Positions 37,001 to 47,491 of a stretch of DNA of 64,000 nucleotides are shown in pieces. The number at the start of each line of letters is the position of its first letter. The first letter of the stretch is position 1. This DNA is from Cercophora sp. LCS_1 (lineage: Eukaryota > Ascomycota > Sordariomycetes > Sordariales > Lasiosphaeriaceae). The notes beneath the pieces are model-generated. The model made no database searches. It was not told the DNA's origin and saw only the letters and a program-made list of their open reading frames with translations. Made by a program: the position numbers and the translations under genes. The stretch is taken from assembly GCA_036250225.1 (NCBI GenBank), contig JAPZLL010000037.1, forward strand, positions 62,001 to 126,000, given 5' to 3'.

Positions 37001-37150
37001 TCTTTGCAAATGCCGCGACACGCATCCCAACCGATTGTTACGGCAAGGGAAGTGTATGAACTGGCCACCATCCCATTTGGCTAGCTTGAAGCCTGCAAAG
37101 GGGGTTTGGACGAGTCTGCCTTGCCCAGCCGGCAAGGGCAGGAGATCCAT
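34062..37150 (-). CDS. HET-domain protein (heterokaryon incompatibility family)
   Basis: Three exons: 37150-36053, 35989-35450 and 35396-34062, about 990 aa; both joints are phase 0. The first intron interrupts the HET signature, giving FVALSHV|WADGLGNP across the joint. The domain continues WFWIDTLCCPVHKNAP, SRIREVYEEADHVLVLD and TWMRRLWTLQEGVLA. The long N-terminal part holds cysteine-rich pieces (FARCGAAQ, CKRCDL). The C-terminal part is helical and then uncharacterised. HET domains mediate fungal allorecognition and programmed cell death when triggered; they occur in large, variable families. The ATG at 37150 is the first in frame; a 5' exon in 37200-37300 (cysteine-rich frame) is possible. 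No membrane segment. Confidence 0.85.
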
Positions 37151-37568
37151 TTGGTGCCGTGGCGATGGTAAGGGCACTGGGTCCAACCTTTAGGCAAGGA
37201 AGCGGGCAAGGCGGGGTAAACTGGAGCATGAGGCGCCGTGGAGGGTGGCCAAGCACGTGCTTGACATTCTTCACATTCAGCACAAGACGTCAAATTTCAG
37301 CCCTCTCCCCATTGTAAACGAGGAAGGAAATCTTGTGAGCCCAGATTCGCCTCAACAACCAGGCTGTGTGCTATGTATTGTATTGTACATGCAATTGCCG
37401 CGAAAGCAAAAAAAGACCCTTCCAAGCCATACGCGCATCCCCCGGCCTAGGTACCTAGGTACCTAGGTATTGCACATGGCTTGATTGTGCGACGTGGTAG
37501 TCATGCATCACCACCACCTCGGGGGATCAAAACAAGAACCAACCAAGCCAAACTCCTACACCATCTAA
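37151..37568. other. Intergenic region with tandem palindrome
   Basis: 418 bases between two minus-strand genes. It contains a tandem CCTAGGTA(C) palindrome at 37446-37469. It should carry the HET gene promoter and the 3'-adjacent unknown gene's terminator is not here. No other feature. Confidence 0.45.
37446..37469. repeat. Tandem CCTAGGTA palindromic repeat
   Basis: Three consecutive copies of an 8-base CCTAGGTA unit, self-complementary in overlapping registers. It lies upstream of the HET gene. Confidence 0.9.
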
Positions 37569-38966
37569 TCACACCCCATTACACAACGCACCACAGGTGA
37601 CCTCTGCGCAAGACGCGGCGTTTCCAACACGAGTCCCCAAGTTGAAGGTCTGAAAGGCTTTAGCATCATCGGGACCCACGTCCCAGACCTGAAACCTCAG
37701 CGTCATCTGGCAGATGACGCACAAGTTGATGGGGCGCCGCATCCCCGCCCTTGCCTCGAGAAAAGACTGCCCCAAATGACCGGAGCAGCCTCGGAGAGGT
37801 TTAGCGAGATGGCCATGAGTGGCCTGTTGCGCACTTGGAACTTTTCTCTCCTCAATAATGCGCTTGCGCAATGTATCCCGAGCCTCACCAGAAAGCTCCT
37901 CCGAACAGATAAGGCCCTGGAGAAACTTGTCCCAAGCCGACAAATCATCTACCCTAACATTCTTCTTTCGGGCTCGATCGCGGACTTCTTGAAATTGTGG
38001 CCACGATCTCATCTTTTCTGGCGACGCCGCCACGTTCGTCACCTCGTGATGAAACTTGGCATTAGGATCCACTTCGCCGTTGCGGATTGGAACACCGCTG
38101 CAGATGAAAAAGACCATTGGCAAGCACGTTTCAATGGCGTACGACTTGCCCCCCTGGAGTTTCTGGGGGATGTAATCGCTGGGGAATTGTGGCTGCGGAG
38201 CAGGCCGTTCATGCTGTAACCGGCCTGTGAATTGAGCGTTAGCGAAGCAATTCTAAAAGGCAACGATTAGAGGAAGAAAAAGAAAAGGAAAAGGAAAAAG
38301 ACAAAGAAATGCATGTGTCCGTAGAACTGTACTCCTTTCAAAAAGGCATCGTTGCTTGGCCCCAACCTCTTCCTCCAAAAACATAGGGCCTCTGCAAACA
38401 GGTACCACGCCAGGCCGAAAAGCCAGACTCTTTACGGAACGGAAGAAGTACATACCCAAAACTTGGACCAGCCTTTCTTTTCCAGCACTTGAAGTTGCAG
38501 CCCTTGCGGCTGATTTGACTTCGTCCCTGTCCCTCGGGCAAACCGCCGGAACAAGATCCGTGGTTCGTAGACCGCTCGTGTTGACCCCGGCATTTCCCAG
38601 GGTGATTTGGAGGGTATTGAGTTCTATGCGCAGGTCGGCAATCAAAGACCGGGTGAAAGTCGCCAACTTCTCTATCGTGAGCTTGACATGAATGACATTG
38701 ATTAGCCTGACACTGCTAGCGTCATTGCCATTGTACTTATCTGGTTCTCCCCTTCCTTTAGCGAGAAGGTGGAAATCAGTGCTGTGTCGCCCTGGACAGC
38801 ATTTGAAATGAAACAGGCTGTTCTCTGGAATGACTGGCGATAGTACGTCGCGGCGATGAGAAAATCCTGAGCCTTGTATCTGGAGCAGAAAGTTAGTGAC
38901 ACTGGAACCTGTAGGCAAAGAGTCAGTGGGCGGGTCCCGTTGCAGACAACAGGAAGCCAACGACAT
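37569..38966 (-). CDS. Uncharacterised protein (at least two exons, 5' end uncertain)
   Basis: Two coding segments join in phase: 38966-38456 and 38224-37569, with a 231-base intron (GTATGT donor, long pyrimidine tract, CTAAC branch, CACAG acceptor). Translation across the joint reads ...VQVLG|RLQHERPAPQPQFP... The 5' segment includes FLLQIQGSGFSHRRD and FTRSLIADLRIELNTLQITLG. The 3' segment includes SYAIETCLPMVFFICSGVPI and FLQGLICSEELSGEARDTLRKRIIEERK. I do not recognise the family. Sequence before about 38900 looks like intron ending CTACAG, so a further 5' exon is likely; the ATG at 38966 is only a default start. Confidence 0.45.
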
Positions 38967-40198
38967 TACAAGAAGCCGGAGTAATTACAATACATGAAAA
39001 TGAACCCGTAAGTGCCAAGGGGTTGTTTTGAAATCTTCATTTTAACAAGGGTTTTGCGCCCGTTTAGAAGGCGTTTAGGTCGTTGATTGAAAAGGGACTG
39101 GGATATTTTGGAAAAAAGGGGGGTTTCGGTTAAAATACCCGCGGCTACCGGTGGGGGATGGTGGGGAGTGCAAAGGAAAGGCTTCTTTTCGCGCAAGACT
39201 CAGTGGTGGCTCTGAAAACCGCCTACTGCCCCCAAGACCAAAGGACTCTTCTGACGTGGGCTTTTGTCACGGTATGGCCTCACAGGGTTGCTTACCGTAC
39301 TCCAGGCACCTGGGTCTCCCAGCATCTTGACCTCTGGTACTCTTTGGCGTCCTCTTTGATGATCAAACTCATTCTGCAAATAGTTGCCAGAGTGCACGTG
39401 GCGTCCTTGGATGCAGCATTTCTCGCGGTTTGGCCAGTGAGAGCGAGGCCAATATGGGTAGGGTATTCCCTGGCAACGTTCGGCTGGCCGGCCCAAGGTT
39501 GAAGCGGTGTGGTAGCCATCACTCTGGTTGAACGATACCTCAAGGCCGACGATCTGGCACAAGTGGGTTTGTCCTAGGGAAAATGATGATGGAGAGACTG
39601 TTGGGTGCCCGGAGGCTTTATACCCGTGCTGTCCAGCCAGCCTTCACTCAGACGAAGCACTGACTCACTTTGATTGACTGACCAACATGATGGGGAGGAG
39701 AGCTGGCTGACTTGTCCTAGCTTGATTCTAACTTGCTTGTAACAAACATCTAGCGCATCGCTGTCAGCGCCTAGTTTCTACGTCACGAGAGCAAACGATG
39801 AACGATAAAGGAGCTGTGCTAAGGCTAGGTATGAGGGTCCTTCTACCTCCGTGCTATGTATCTGTACGTCCCAATGCGCCCACTCGATCGCTCACTCTCA
39901 ATATAGCCGCTCTTCAACTTCTAACCCTGGATGCCTGGCCCAGGACGTATTCCTAAGGCGCCCGCTGTGGTGGTGCCGTGGTCACTGGCGGTTGTGATTG
40001 GTACAGCTGGTGATGGTCTGGACGTGTGTTGCGAGCAGTAAACCGTCACAGACATGGGGTCTTGTCATTGAACCCATGCTCTGACTGTAGGTGACGCATC
40101 CTGAGCATCCATGATTGTCACTCTGAGTGCAGTCGTTAGTGCGTGATTTGGAGTGAGAATACATGTGGTGGGAGAAGGCGACAAGGGAGGAAGACGTA
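38967..40198. other. Region without a firm gene
   Basis: About 1.2 kb. Open minus-strand frames at 39200-39562 and 39292-39543 overlap in different phases, and I cannot choose a coding one; either may be a 5' exon of the unknown gene downstream. No repeat or RNA gene seen. Confidence 0.35.
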
Positions 40199-40696
40199 TC
40201 ACAAGACCTTCATGAGACCAAAGGGTATTCGAGAAACATCATCCTCACGATGGGTACGGTTCCTATGTGAGTGGAATGACTGTTGAAAGCTGACCTACTG
40301 GTTGACAGTCTGTGATCTGGTGAGATAGACCAAGTATCTGTGGTCTCTGGGCGGCTCGGTGGTACTCCTCCCAGTGCGTCTTTGGAGACAAATCGGTGAG
40401 AGCTCGGCTCGACCAGGACTCGGCGGGTGCACGTCCTCGGGGTCCAGCGGTGTTGATCGGCTTTTCCGACGGCGGAAAGCACGGAGCTGTCGATAGGAAA
40501 AGTAAATGGCGAGCAGGGCCAGCAGTGAGCCGGTAATACCGAATGCTATGTTCACCACCACGTCGGGCTCGATAGGTTGCGGTCCAGTTGCCCCAGAGTC
40601 GGCGACAGCGCGTGCCATGGGAATCGAGGGTGCGGATGGGTCACCGTTGGGGCCGGACAGGCTGTAGATTGTTGGAACCGTGGGTGGGAACCGCAT
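40199..40696 (-). CDS. Small single-pass membrane protein, module copy A
   Basis: Two exons, 40696-40299 and 40262-40199, about 153 aa. The N-terminal about 48 residues are Pro/Ser-rich. One membrane helix follows (NIAFGITGSLLALLAIYF) and then a strongly basic stretch (YRQLRAFRRRKSR), predicting a cytoplasmic C-terminus. The sequence DPEDV and the ending YLTRSQTVNQ are shared with the protein at 50629. The intron interrupts the Gln codon after TVN at the same place and phase as in that paralogue. It is divergently transcribed from the Zn2Cys6-ankyrin gene A. Role unknown; the conserved pairing suggests a shared function. Confidence 0.65.
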
Positions 40697-41372
40697 GACG
40701 AATTGACAGAGAGATGGAGAAGAGGAGTTCGGGTACAGTGTCTATAAGAAAGAGAAGCGAGAATAGGTGGCAGAGCCATTGGGAATTCGGTGCTTTATGG
40801 ACGCCGTCCCGGCAGCCAAATGGGAGCCCATCGCACATCGCACCTTTGGTGCAATTCCCCATCTTGTTGATCGCGGTATCGGTGTCTGGCCGCGCCCAGG
40901 CCCCTGGTTCCCCCTGACGGCACACGAGGAGGCTCCCAGCGCAGCGGTGACGTTTCGCCTGCAGATGTGCGGAAGTGCGACTACCCCGGCGGAGCAGCCT
41001 GGATGAGCGCTGAAAATCCCGTCCAGTGTTGTGCAGGGAGATCAAGGCTAGCTTATTGGCCGACCTGTTTGAATTGTCGGCGGTCTGTCGCGGTGACGTC
41101 CGATTGGGCACGAACGGTCACAGTGAAGCACCTGGCTTGGGCCAACGCGACAGGCGCAGCTTGGGGCGCATGCAGCACCCTGCCAAGTACCCCTGGTCAC
41201 GGCCGCACATCGCACCTTCCGCGCACCTTCGCATCGGCAAGCCGGGCAAAGTCTTGGCACAAGCAGGCCACGCCCCTTATGAACCCAGCCAGTCCCTCAT
41301 CAGTTCGTCGCACCTTCGCAGCTTCTCAACTTCACCTTGTCGTCGCACCTCGACGTAGCCGCCACGCCTGTC
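40697..41372. promoter_or_regulatory. Shared divergent promoter of module copy A
   Basis: 676 bases between the start codons of the membrane-protein gene (-) and the Zn2Cys6-ankyrin gene (+). It contains repeated TCGCAC cores (for example near 40830, 40838, 41213, 41309 and 41342). The matching region of copy B has the same core. Regulation is inferred only from position and repetition. Confidence 0.35.
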
Positions 41373-44232
41373 ATGCAAGACCCGACGCACGACAATGTCC
41401 CGGGATCGTCCAGGAAGCGACCTCCACGAGGGCCGCTGACCATGTCCAAGTGCGAAAAGTGCCGGAAGGACAAGAAGAAGGTAGATGATTGATGAGTCCC
41501 ACGTCATTACCCCCACGTTTGCCCCCCCCCCCCCCATTTCAACCCCATTCCACCCCCACCTCATTCCCCTCCGGGTGTTGCTGACGAGGTGTGCAGTGTG
41601 AGCCACAACCCCGGGAATGGCCCCAAAAGTGCAACCGATGCATCGAAGGCGACCTCGAGTGTTCACCGAACACAACTTCTCGAGAAGCAAAGAGACTGCG
41701 GACCGGAGAGTCTCAACAGCCCGCCGCCGGCATCACCGCCGACAACCCGCAGCGCCCACAGCTGCTTGTATCCGAGCATTCGGGCAGTGGTGGCAATATT
41801 ACTGGCGACGAGGATCAAGCCCTTGCAAGATGGAGTCTTTCCGACATGTACGTTTTCTTGCTTGGGACTGCTTTTTATTCTCCAAATGGGAAGCCAACTA
41901 AGAACGCCGTGGTTGGGTGTTAGCCCAATCTTGGGCCTTGAAATCTAGACTCGTTGCAAGATTTTCAAGGCCTCGCCCGGTCGCGTGAAAGGAAGTCCTA
42001 GACCGCAAGCTGTTTAAGCCCAGATGTGACGCCAGAGGCTTGACTTTTGGTTCAATTTCCAGCCACAGCAATCTCAGTTGATTTGCAATTTGGACACCAA
42101 AAGCGGTACTCGCTGTTCCAATGCTAAGCCCAAGCAGATCGAATATGGCCGACTTCCTGGAGGTCCTCTACACGGCTAAACGCAGGTACGAGAACTTGTT
42201 TGCGGACATCGAGGAAATATTCTGTTGGCCCTTGACCGACCTGATTCCTGAGTTTCGCGATGTGATCGGGCTTTCCCTGTCTCCACACAAGCTCGTTCTT
42301 CGGCTGCTACGACACACTTCCGCCCGCCTGACCTGGGCAACCGGGGCGGAGGCAATCCTGCTCGCAAAAATTGTGTCGAATCTGACCAGCTCACTCCTGG
42401 ATGACAGCGAAACTCGAGGGGTGGACGCGGGGTACCTACTAGGCTCCAAGGACTACGAACTCATGACTTCCACAGTTCAGTCGATGGAGCGTCAAGGCGA
42501 AGTTGGCGCAGCAACAGCGACCCAAAGTCGCATATTTACACTTGGTGTTATTGGGGGTCTCGGAACCTTTGGCGGAAAACCCTTTGACGGGGTTGGTGCC
42601 TTAGCACGACTCATGGAGCTTGATGGACTGTTTCGCCGCTGTCTCGAACCTTTGATGGGGGACATTGCTGATGGGGCCTTGCCAACAAGATGCTTTCTTT
42701 TCAGAAGCCCAACAACGATATATCAGTGGGACCGTGCTATTGACGACATCTGGGAAGCTCAAGACATACTAGGAATCTCTCTCATCCATATGATGGTTGA
42801 CCAGCCAGATAGAGCATTTGGTCCGCCTTCGCCGGGAGACATGCGTAGGAAGGTTCGCCAAACGGACCCTTCAAGACACCCCTTGGACTGTCTAAACCGA
42901 ACCCTGCTTCATCTAGCGGCGCAGAGAGACCAAGTCGGACTGGTTGAAGCTCTCCTTGAGGCGGGAGTGGAGCCAAGTGCTCAAACGATAACAGGCAGCA
43001 CCGCACTCCATTACGCTGCTTCGCTTTGGCATCCCGAAGTTTGCCAGACCCTCCTCAGCTCGAAGACCAACCTAGGGGTAGACATTCAAGACTGCATCGA
43101 CCGAACAGCTCTGCACTACGCCGCAGAAAAGGGCAGAGCTGGGATCGTCAAACTGCTGTTGGATACAGGGGCAAGTGTCCACACCGTCGACAGATATAGG
43201 GATACACCCCTCCATCTTGCAGTAAAGGGAAAACAGGTCGAGATTGTCAAGTTGCTACTCAGCGTCCCAGGCATCGTCGAAAGTTTCGACGCCATGGATG
43301 GGAATGGTGATGTGCCATTGGTCTCAGCATTGAGGGGAGAAAACCTTGAAATAATTGGCGCCCATCTCAAAGCTCCGGGAACCCGAATCGACGGCAAAGC
43401 CGAGTTTTCTTTGGCCATCGGAGAACTCGAAAGAGGTGTTGACATCATCGAGCTCCTCTTGCAAGGCCCAGCACCAATACTGGACATCAACGCCGAATTC
43501 TATCCTGGTGGAACGATCCTTCACTGGGCGGCGGAAAATGGCCACACCAACATTGTCAAGATTCTGTTGCAGATGCCAGAAATTGATGTCAACGCTAGGG
43601 GGAGATATGAGACTTGGCGGGGAAACAGGGGGATTACACCTCTCATGTCAGCGTTATATGGGGAGGAGCCATGCTACAAAGATTTCCTTAGACACCCAAG
43701 AACCGATCTCAGTGTCAGGAATGAAGAGCAGCAGACAATGTTGCACGCCGCTGCACAGTGGGAAGGCGAAGGTGCATCTTCCGTTCTTGAGGACCTTTTG
43801 CCGCTCTGCTCTCGCTTTGTCAATGCCCGCGACAGGGGTGGTAAAACAGCGCTCCATTTTGCAGCGGAGCGTACCCCAGGCGACGATTGCACACGAGCTG
43901 TACGCACTCTATTGCAGATCAAGAAGACCAAAGTCACGTGTAAGGACAAAGGCGGATGCACCCCCTTGCATATCGCGGCGCATAACGGCAACACAGAAGT
44001 TTGCCGCCTTTTGATGTTGTGGACGGATACGAGAAGGGTCTCATCCTTCGAGGACAAAGACGGTGACACCCCTTCCTCTTTGGCTCAGGGCCACGAAGAA
44101 CTTCACCACTTGCTCAAGGGATTTGAGGACAGTGTGGCGTTACTGGCTAAGGGCGGAGAATCAAGCAGCGCGGAAGATGACGACTCCGACGACCTGGACA
44201 GCCTTGAGGAGGACTCGGACGCGGCGGCCTAA
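41373..44232 (+). CDS. Zn2Cys6-cluster ankyrin-repeat protein, module copy A
   Basis: Three exons: 41373-41480, 41597-41847 and 42138-44232, about 817 aa, all in phase. The N-terminus carries a fungal binuclear zinc cluster split by the first intron: CEKCRKDKKK|CEPQPREWPQKCNRC..., spacing C-x2-C-x6-C-x10-C-x2-C-x6-C. After a linker and a helical region (ADFLEVLYTAKRRYENLF) come about nine ankyrin repeats from residue 370 on, such as RTLLHLAAQRDQVGLVEALL, STALHYAASLWHPEVCQTLL and GCTPLHIAAHNGNTEVCRLL. The C-terminus is acidic (EDDDSDDLDSLEEDSD). The usual fungal transcription factor middle domain is not seen. Nuclear DNA binding is a reasonable guess from the cluster; the ankyrin part suggests protein binding. 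Its closest relative is the gene at 47492. Confidence 0.82.
41522..41535. repeat. Poly-C tract in intron
   Basis: Fourteen consecutive C within the first intron of the Zn2Cys6-ankyrin gene A. Confidence 0.9.
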
Positions 44233-45154
44233 GCTAGTTGGAATTCGGCATTGCCTTAGCCCATCATTTTTAGAGGGTGGGGGGGCACCCCCCATTGAAT
44301 GGGCATATAGGCTTGTAGAAGTTCTGGAGGAACGAGAAAGTTATGACTACTTAGCCTTACAGTCCCAGATTACACACAATACGATTTATGTTGACAGGCC
44401 TCATGTTGTCAAACACGGATTCCCATCGAGATTTTCACCGTAGGAAATAAAACCTCGATGGCGTATAGGGTCAGGCAAGTCCCCCCCAAAAAGAAACCGC
44501 ACTCACAATATGCCTCTGGGGAAACGGGGCCTGCTGAATGTTTCAGAGCATCAGCCACTTTTAATGAGGGATTGGGAATATTTTTGTCAGCACTGTAAAT
44601 ACTACTTCAATGCTTGTTGGAACATGAGCCTTTTCCCTGAGACCGCTCGGAGTTGTCGCACCGAGTGCAGACTTTATCCGTTGGAACCATGCCCGTGGGC
44701 GATTGCAATCTCGGACATTAGCCGGGGCAATATGAGGTCAAGATAAGATCGATGCGGCTATTCGCATCCCTGTCCGTACCAATTGACTTTCCAACTCTCT
44801 CGTCCCCGCAATCGTCTTTTCAGGGCCAGAAAAAGGGGCTCCGCTATAAATAAGCTCGTTCCGGGAACCGAAACGGTTCGCCTCCCGGATATCTGGACGC
44901 GCTTCTGTCCAGCCAAGCTATAGCTCCGGCCAGTGCCGTGGTCACAGCCGAAGTGGTGGGCAAATATCCAATATGCTACCAACCCCGAGGATTGCAGATG
45001 CAAGGAACACCTCATCGCTTGCATGCGGGGAAAGCTCGACGCTCGATGCAGGTCCCGATCTTATAACGGGCACGCCGCCGATATTACGCAATGATATGAT
45101 TCCCGACGTTTTCCACGCCCAAGGCCATTGCGGGATCGCCACAGACGGATCAAG
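44233..45154. other. Intergenic region
   Basis: About 920 bases between two plus-strand genes. It should hold the hydrolase promoter. No open frame with recognisable sequence and no repeat was seen. Confidence 0.4.
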
Positions 45155-47096
45155 ATGAGAAAACCATCGGTCCTTCTGCCATTGGCAGCTCTTGCGACAA
45201 AGACCCTCGCAGCACCAAATTGTCCACCCCTCGGTCCCGTTTTTGAAGCCCCGTCGAACTTCAACTCGAGCGCTGCAATCCGCGCCGCAATCGCCAATCT
45301 GACAGAAGCATTGACAGCACGAGATCTTGATAACGGACCGGGCGTTCGTGCAAACGAAACAAGCTACAGCATTGAAGTTTTCAGCATCAGCGAGAAGAAT
45401 CCTCTCATTTTCGATTGGCATCACACGGCGCCGGCGTTGGCTCTCACGAACACAACGGGCGTGAAGAAAGTAGATGGGAATACAGTCTACCGTCTTGGGA
45501 GTCTGACCAAGGTGCATACGGTGTATGCGTGGCTTGCGCAAGATGGCGATGACAAATGGAACGAGCCGATCACCAAGTATGTGCCTGAGCTGGCAAAGGT
45601 TGCGAGTCGGGCAAAGGACGATCCGGTGAGGCATATGGCGTGGGAGGAGGTGACGATTGGGTCGTTGGCTGCGCAGCTTTCTGGGGCCATTCGGGATTGT
45701 AAGTGTCCCCCGACATGTTGGGGTCGGGTTTGGCTGACAAGGGTCAGACGGAATCCTCGGTGAGACGACGCAGCAGTATAACCAGACGGTCATGACTGGG
45801 ATTGGCTTTCCGCCTCTCAACTCGTCGGACCCGACGCTCAATCCCTGCGGTGTTTATCCGCTTTGCAACAGGACTCGTGAGTCTCGTCAGAAAAATGAGC
45901 CACCTGCGTCTGACATGGAACAGAATTCTTCGAGGGCCTTCTCCAAGCATATCCGCAGTACGCTCCTTACACAACGCCCGCTTACACCAATACCGGCTAC
46001 CAACTCATGGCATACGCTCTTGAGTCCATCAAGGGCAAGCCTTTTGATACGCTGATGAAAGAGGGCCTTCTTGAACCGCTCGGTCTGAAACACACATATC
46101 TTGCTAATGCCCCCGCTTCGGAAGGCATTCTCCCTGGCTCACGGGAAGCCGCAGGCTGGGATTTCCAACTCGGCGATGAGAACCCGTGAGTATCCCAGCC
46201 TTCTGCTTCGAACACTAAAGAGCAGCTTCTCGTTTTTAGGGAGAAGAAAAAAAAAAGAAAAACTGACCGTCTTCAGAGCCGGAAACATGTACTCCTCCCC
46301 CTCCGACACCTCAGCCCTAGGCCGCGCCATCCTCCGCTCAACCCTCCTCAGTCCAACTCTCACCCGGCGCTGGCTGAAACCCCTCTCCTGGTCCTCGGAA
46401 CCAAACGCAGGTGTGGGCTCCCCCTGGGGCGTCCGCCGCATCATCCTCCCCATCGCCAACGGCAAGCGCGTCGTCGACTCGTTCAACAAAGCGGGTCGAA
46501 TCGGGTACTATTCGTCTCTTCTCGTCCTGTTACCCGATTACGGCGTCGGATTCACCATCATGATTGCGGGGCCTAACATCCCTGGGAATACCAACTTCAA
46601 TCTTGCTGACTTGATAGGTGGACAGATCGTTCCAGCACTGGAAGCAGCAGCGCGGGAACAAGCTGGTATCAAGTATGGTGGGGAGTATATCCTCGGTGAA
46701 GAGGGAAAGAATTATCTCAAGTTGACAACGCAGGAGGATCGACCTGGGCTGGGTGTAGATACGTGGGCGAGTAATGGGGTTGATATGAAGCTGGTGAGTG
46801 TGGTTCTGTCGGCGGGGTATGAGGGTGTTCAGCCGAGTGTGAGGTTGTATCCGACTGGATTGGAGACGGTGAAGGACGGGAGGAGGAGGGTGGGATACAA
46901 GGCGGTCATGGAGGATTTGAATGTGCCGGCAAGAGTGGGGAGTATGTTTTCGACGGACTGCGGGACGTGGGTTTCGTTTACGAGTGTGACGTATGGGACG
47001 CATGCGTTGGATCAGTGGGTTTTCGAGTTAGAGGGGGATGAGGTGGTTGGCGTTGAGATTTTGGCGTTGAGGGTGTTTTTGAGGAAGGTTTCGTGA
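45155..47096 (+). CDS. Secreted beta-lactamase-like serine hydrolase
   Basis: Four exons: 45155-45698, 45748-45876, 45924-46185 and 46277-47096, about 584 aa, all in phase. A signal peptide is evident (MRKPSVLLPLAALATKTLAA). The class C beta-lactamase/penicillin-binding fold is indicated by the SxxK motif in YRLGSLTKVHT and the YxN motif in AYTNTGYQLMAYALE, with the usual GLKHTYLA and GNMYSSPSDTSALGRAIL blocks between them and the C-terminal part. The third motif is less clear (NKAGRIGYYSS). Several NxS/T sites fit secretion. Fungal members act as esterases, peptidases or lactonases; the substrate is unknown. It lies exactly between the two inverted copies of the Zn2Cys6-ankyrin module. Confidence 0.85.
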
Positions 47097-47491
47097 AGCG
47101 ACCTCATAGAGAGAGGCACAAATGGCACTGTTGGGGTTGGGCAAGCCGCCCTGCTGTTGGACGTGATCGCATCCCCTGAACGACTTCCGGATGCCTTGGC
47201 GCCTTGGTGCACGAGCGACACCATATCCATCAGCCGACGTTGTTGAAGTGGGTTCTGTTCCTGCAGGCCTTGTGTTTGCCAGCAAATGAGAGTTGCCTGT
47301 GGCGGCGAATGGACGGTCTGGCGGCCGATGGATGTTGTGTCATTGGCTGCCCTAGGCTTCCAGGTTTCCCTAAACCCTACACCCTACGCCATGGGCGCAA
47401 TGACGAGCGTTGCTTGGGGATTTTGTGGCGGCGGCTCACGAGAAAGACGTAACGCAAAGATATGTGGCAGAGATTGGGAATAAAACAAGTA
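47097..47491. other. Convergent intergenic region
   Basis: 395 bases between the ends of two convergent genes. Probably 3' untranslated sequence of both. No feature seen. Confidence 0.4.
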
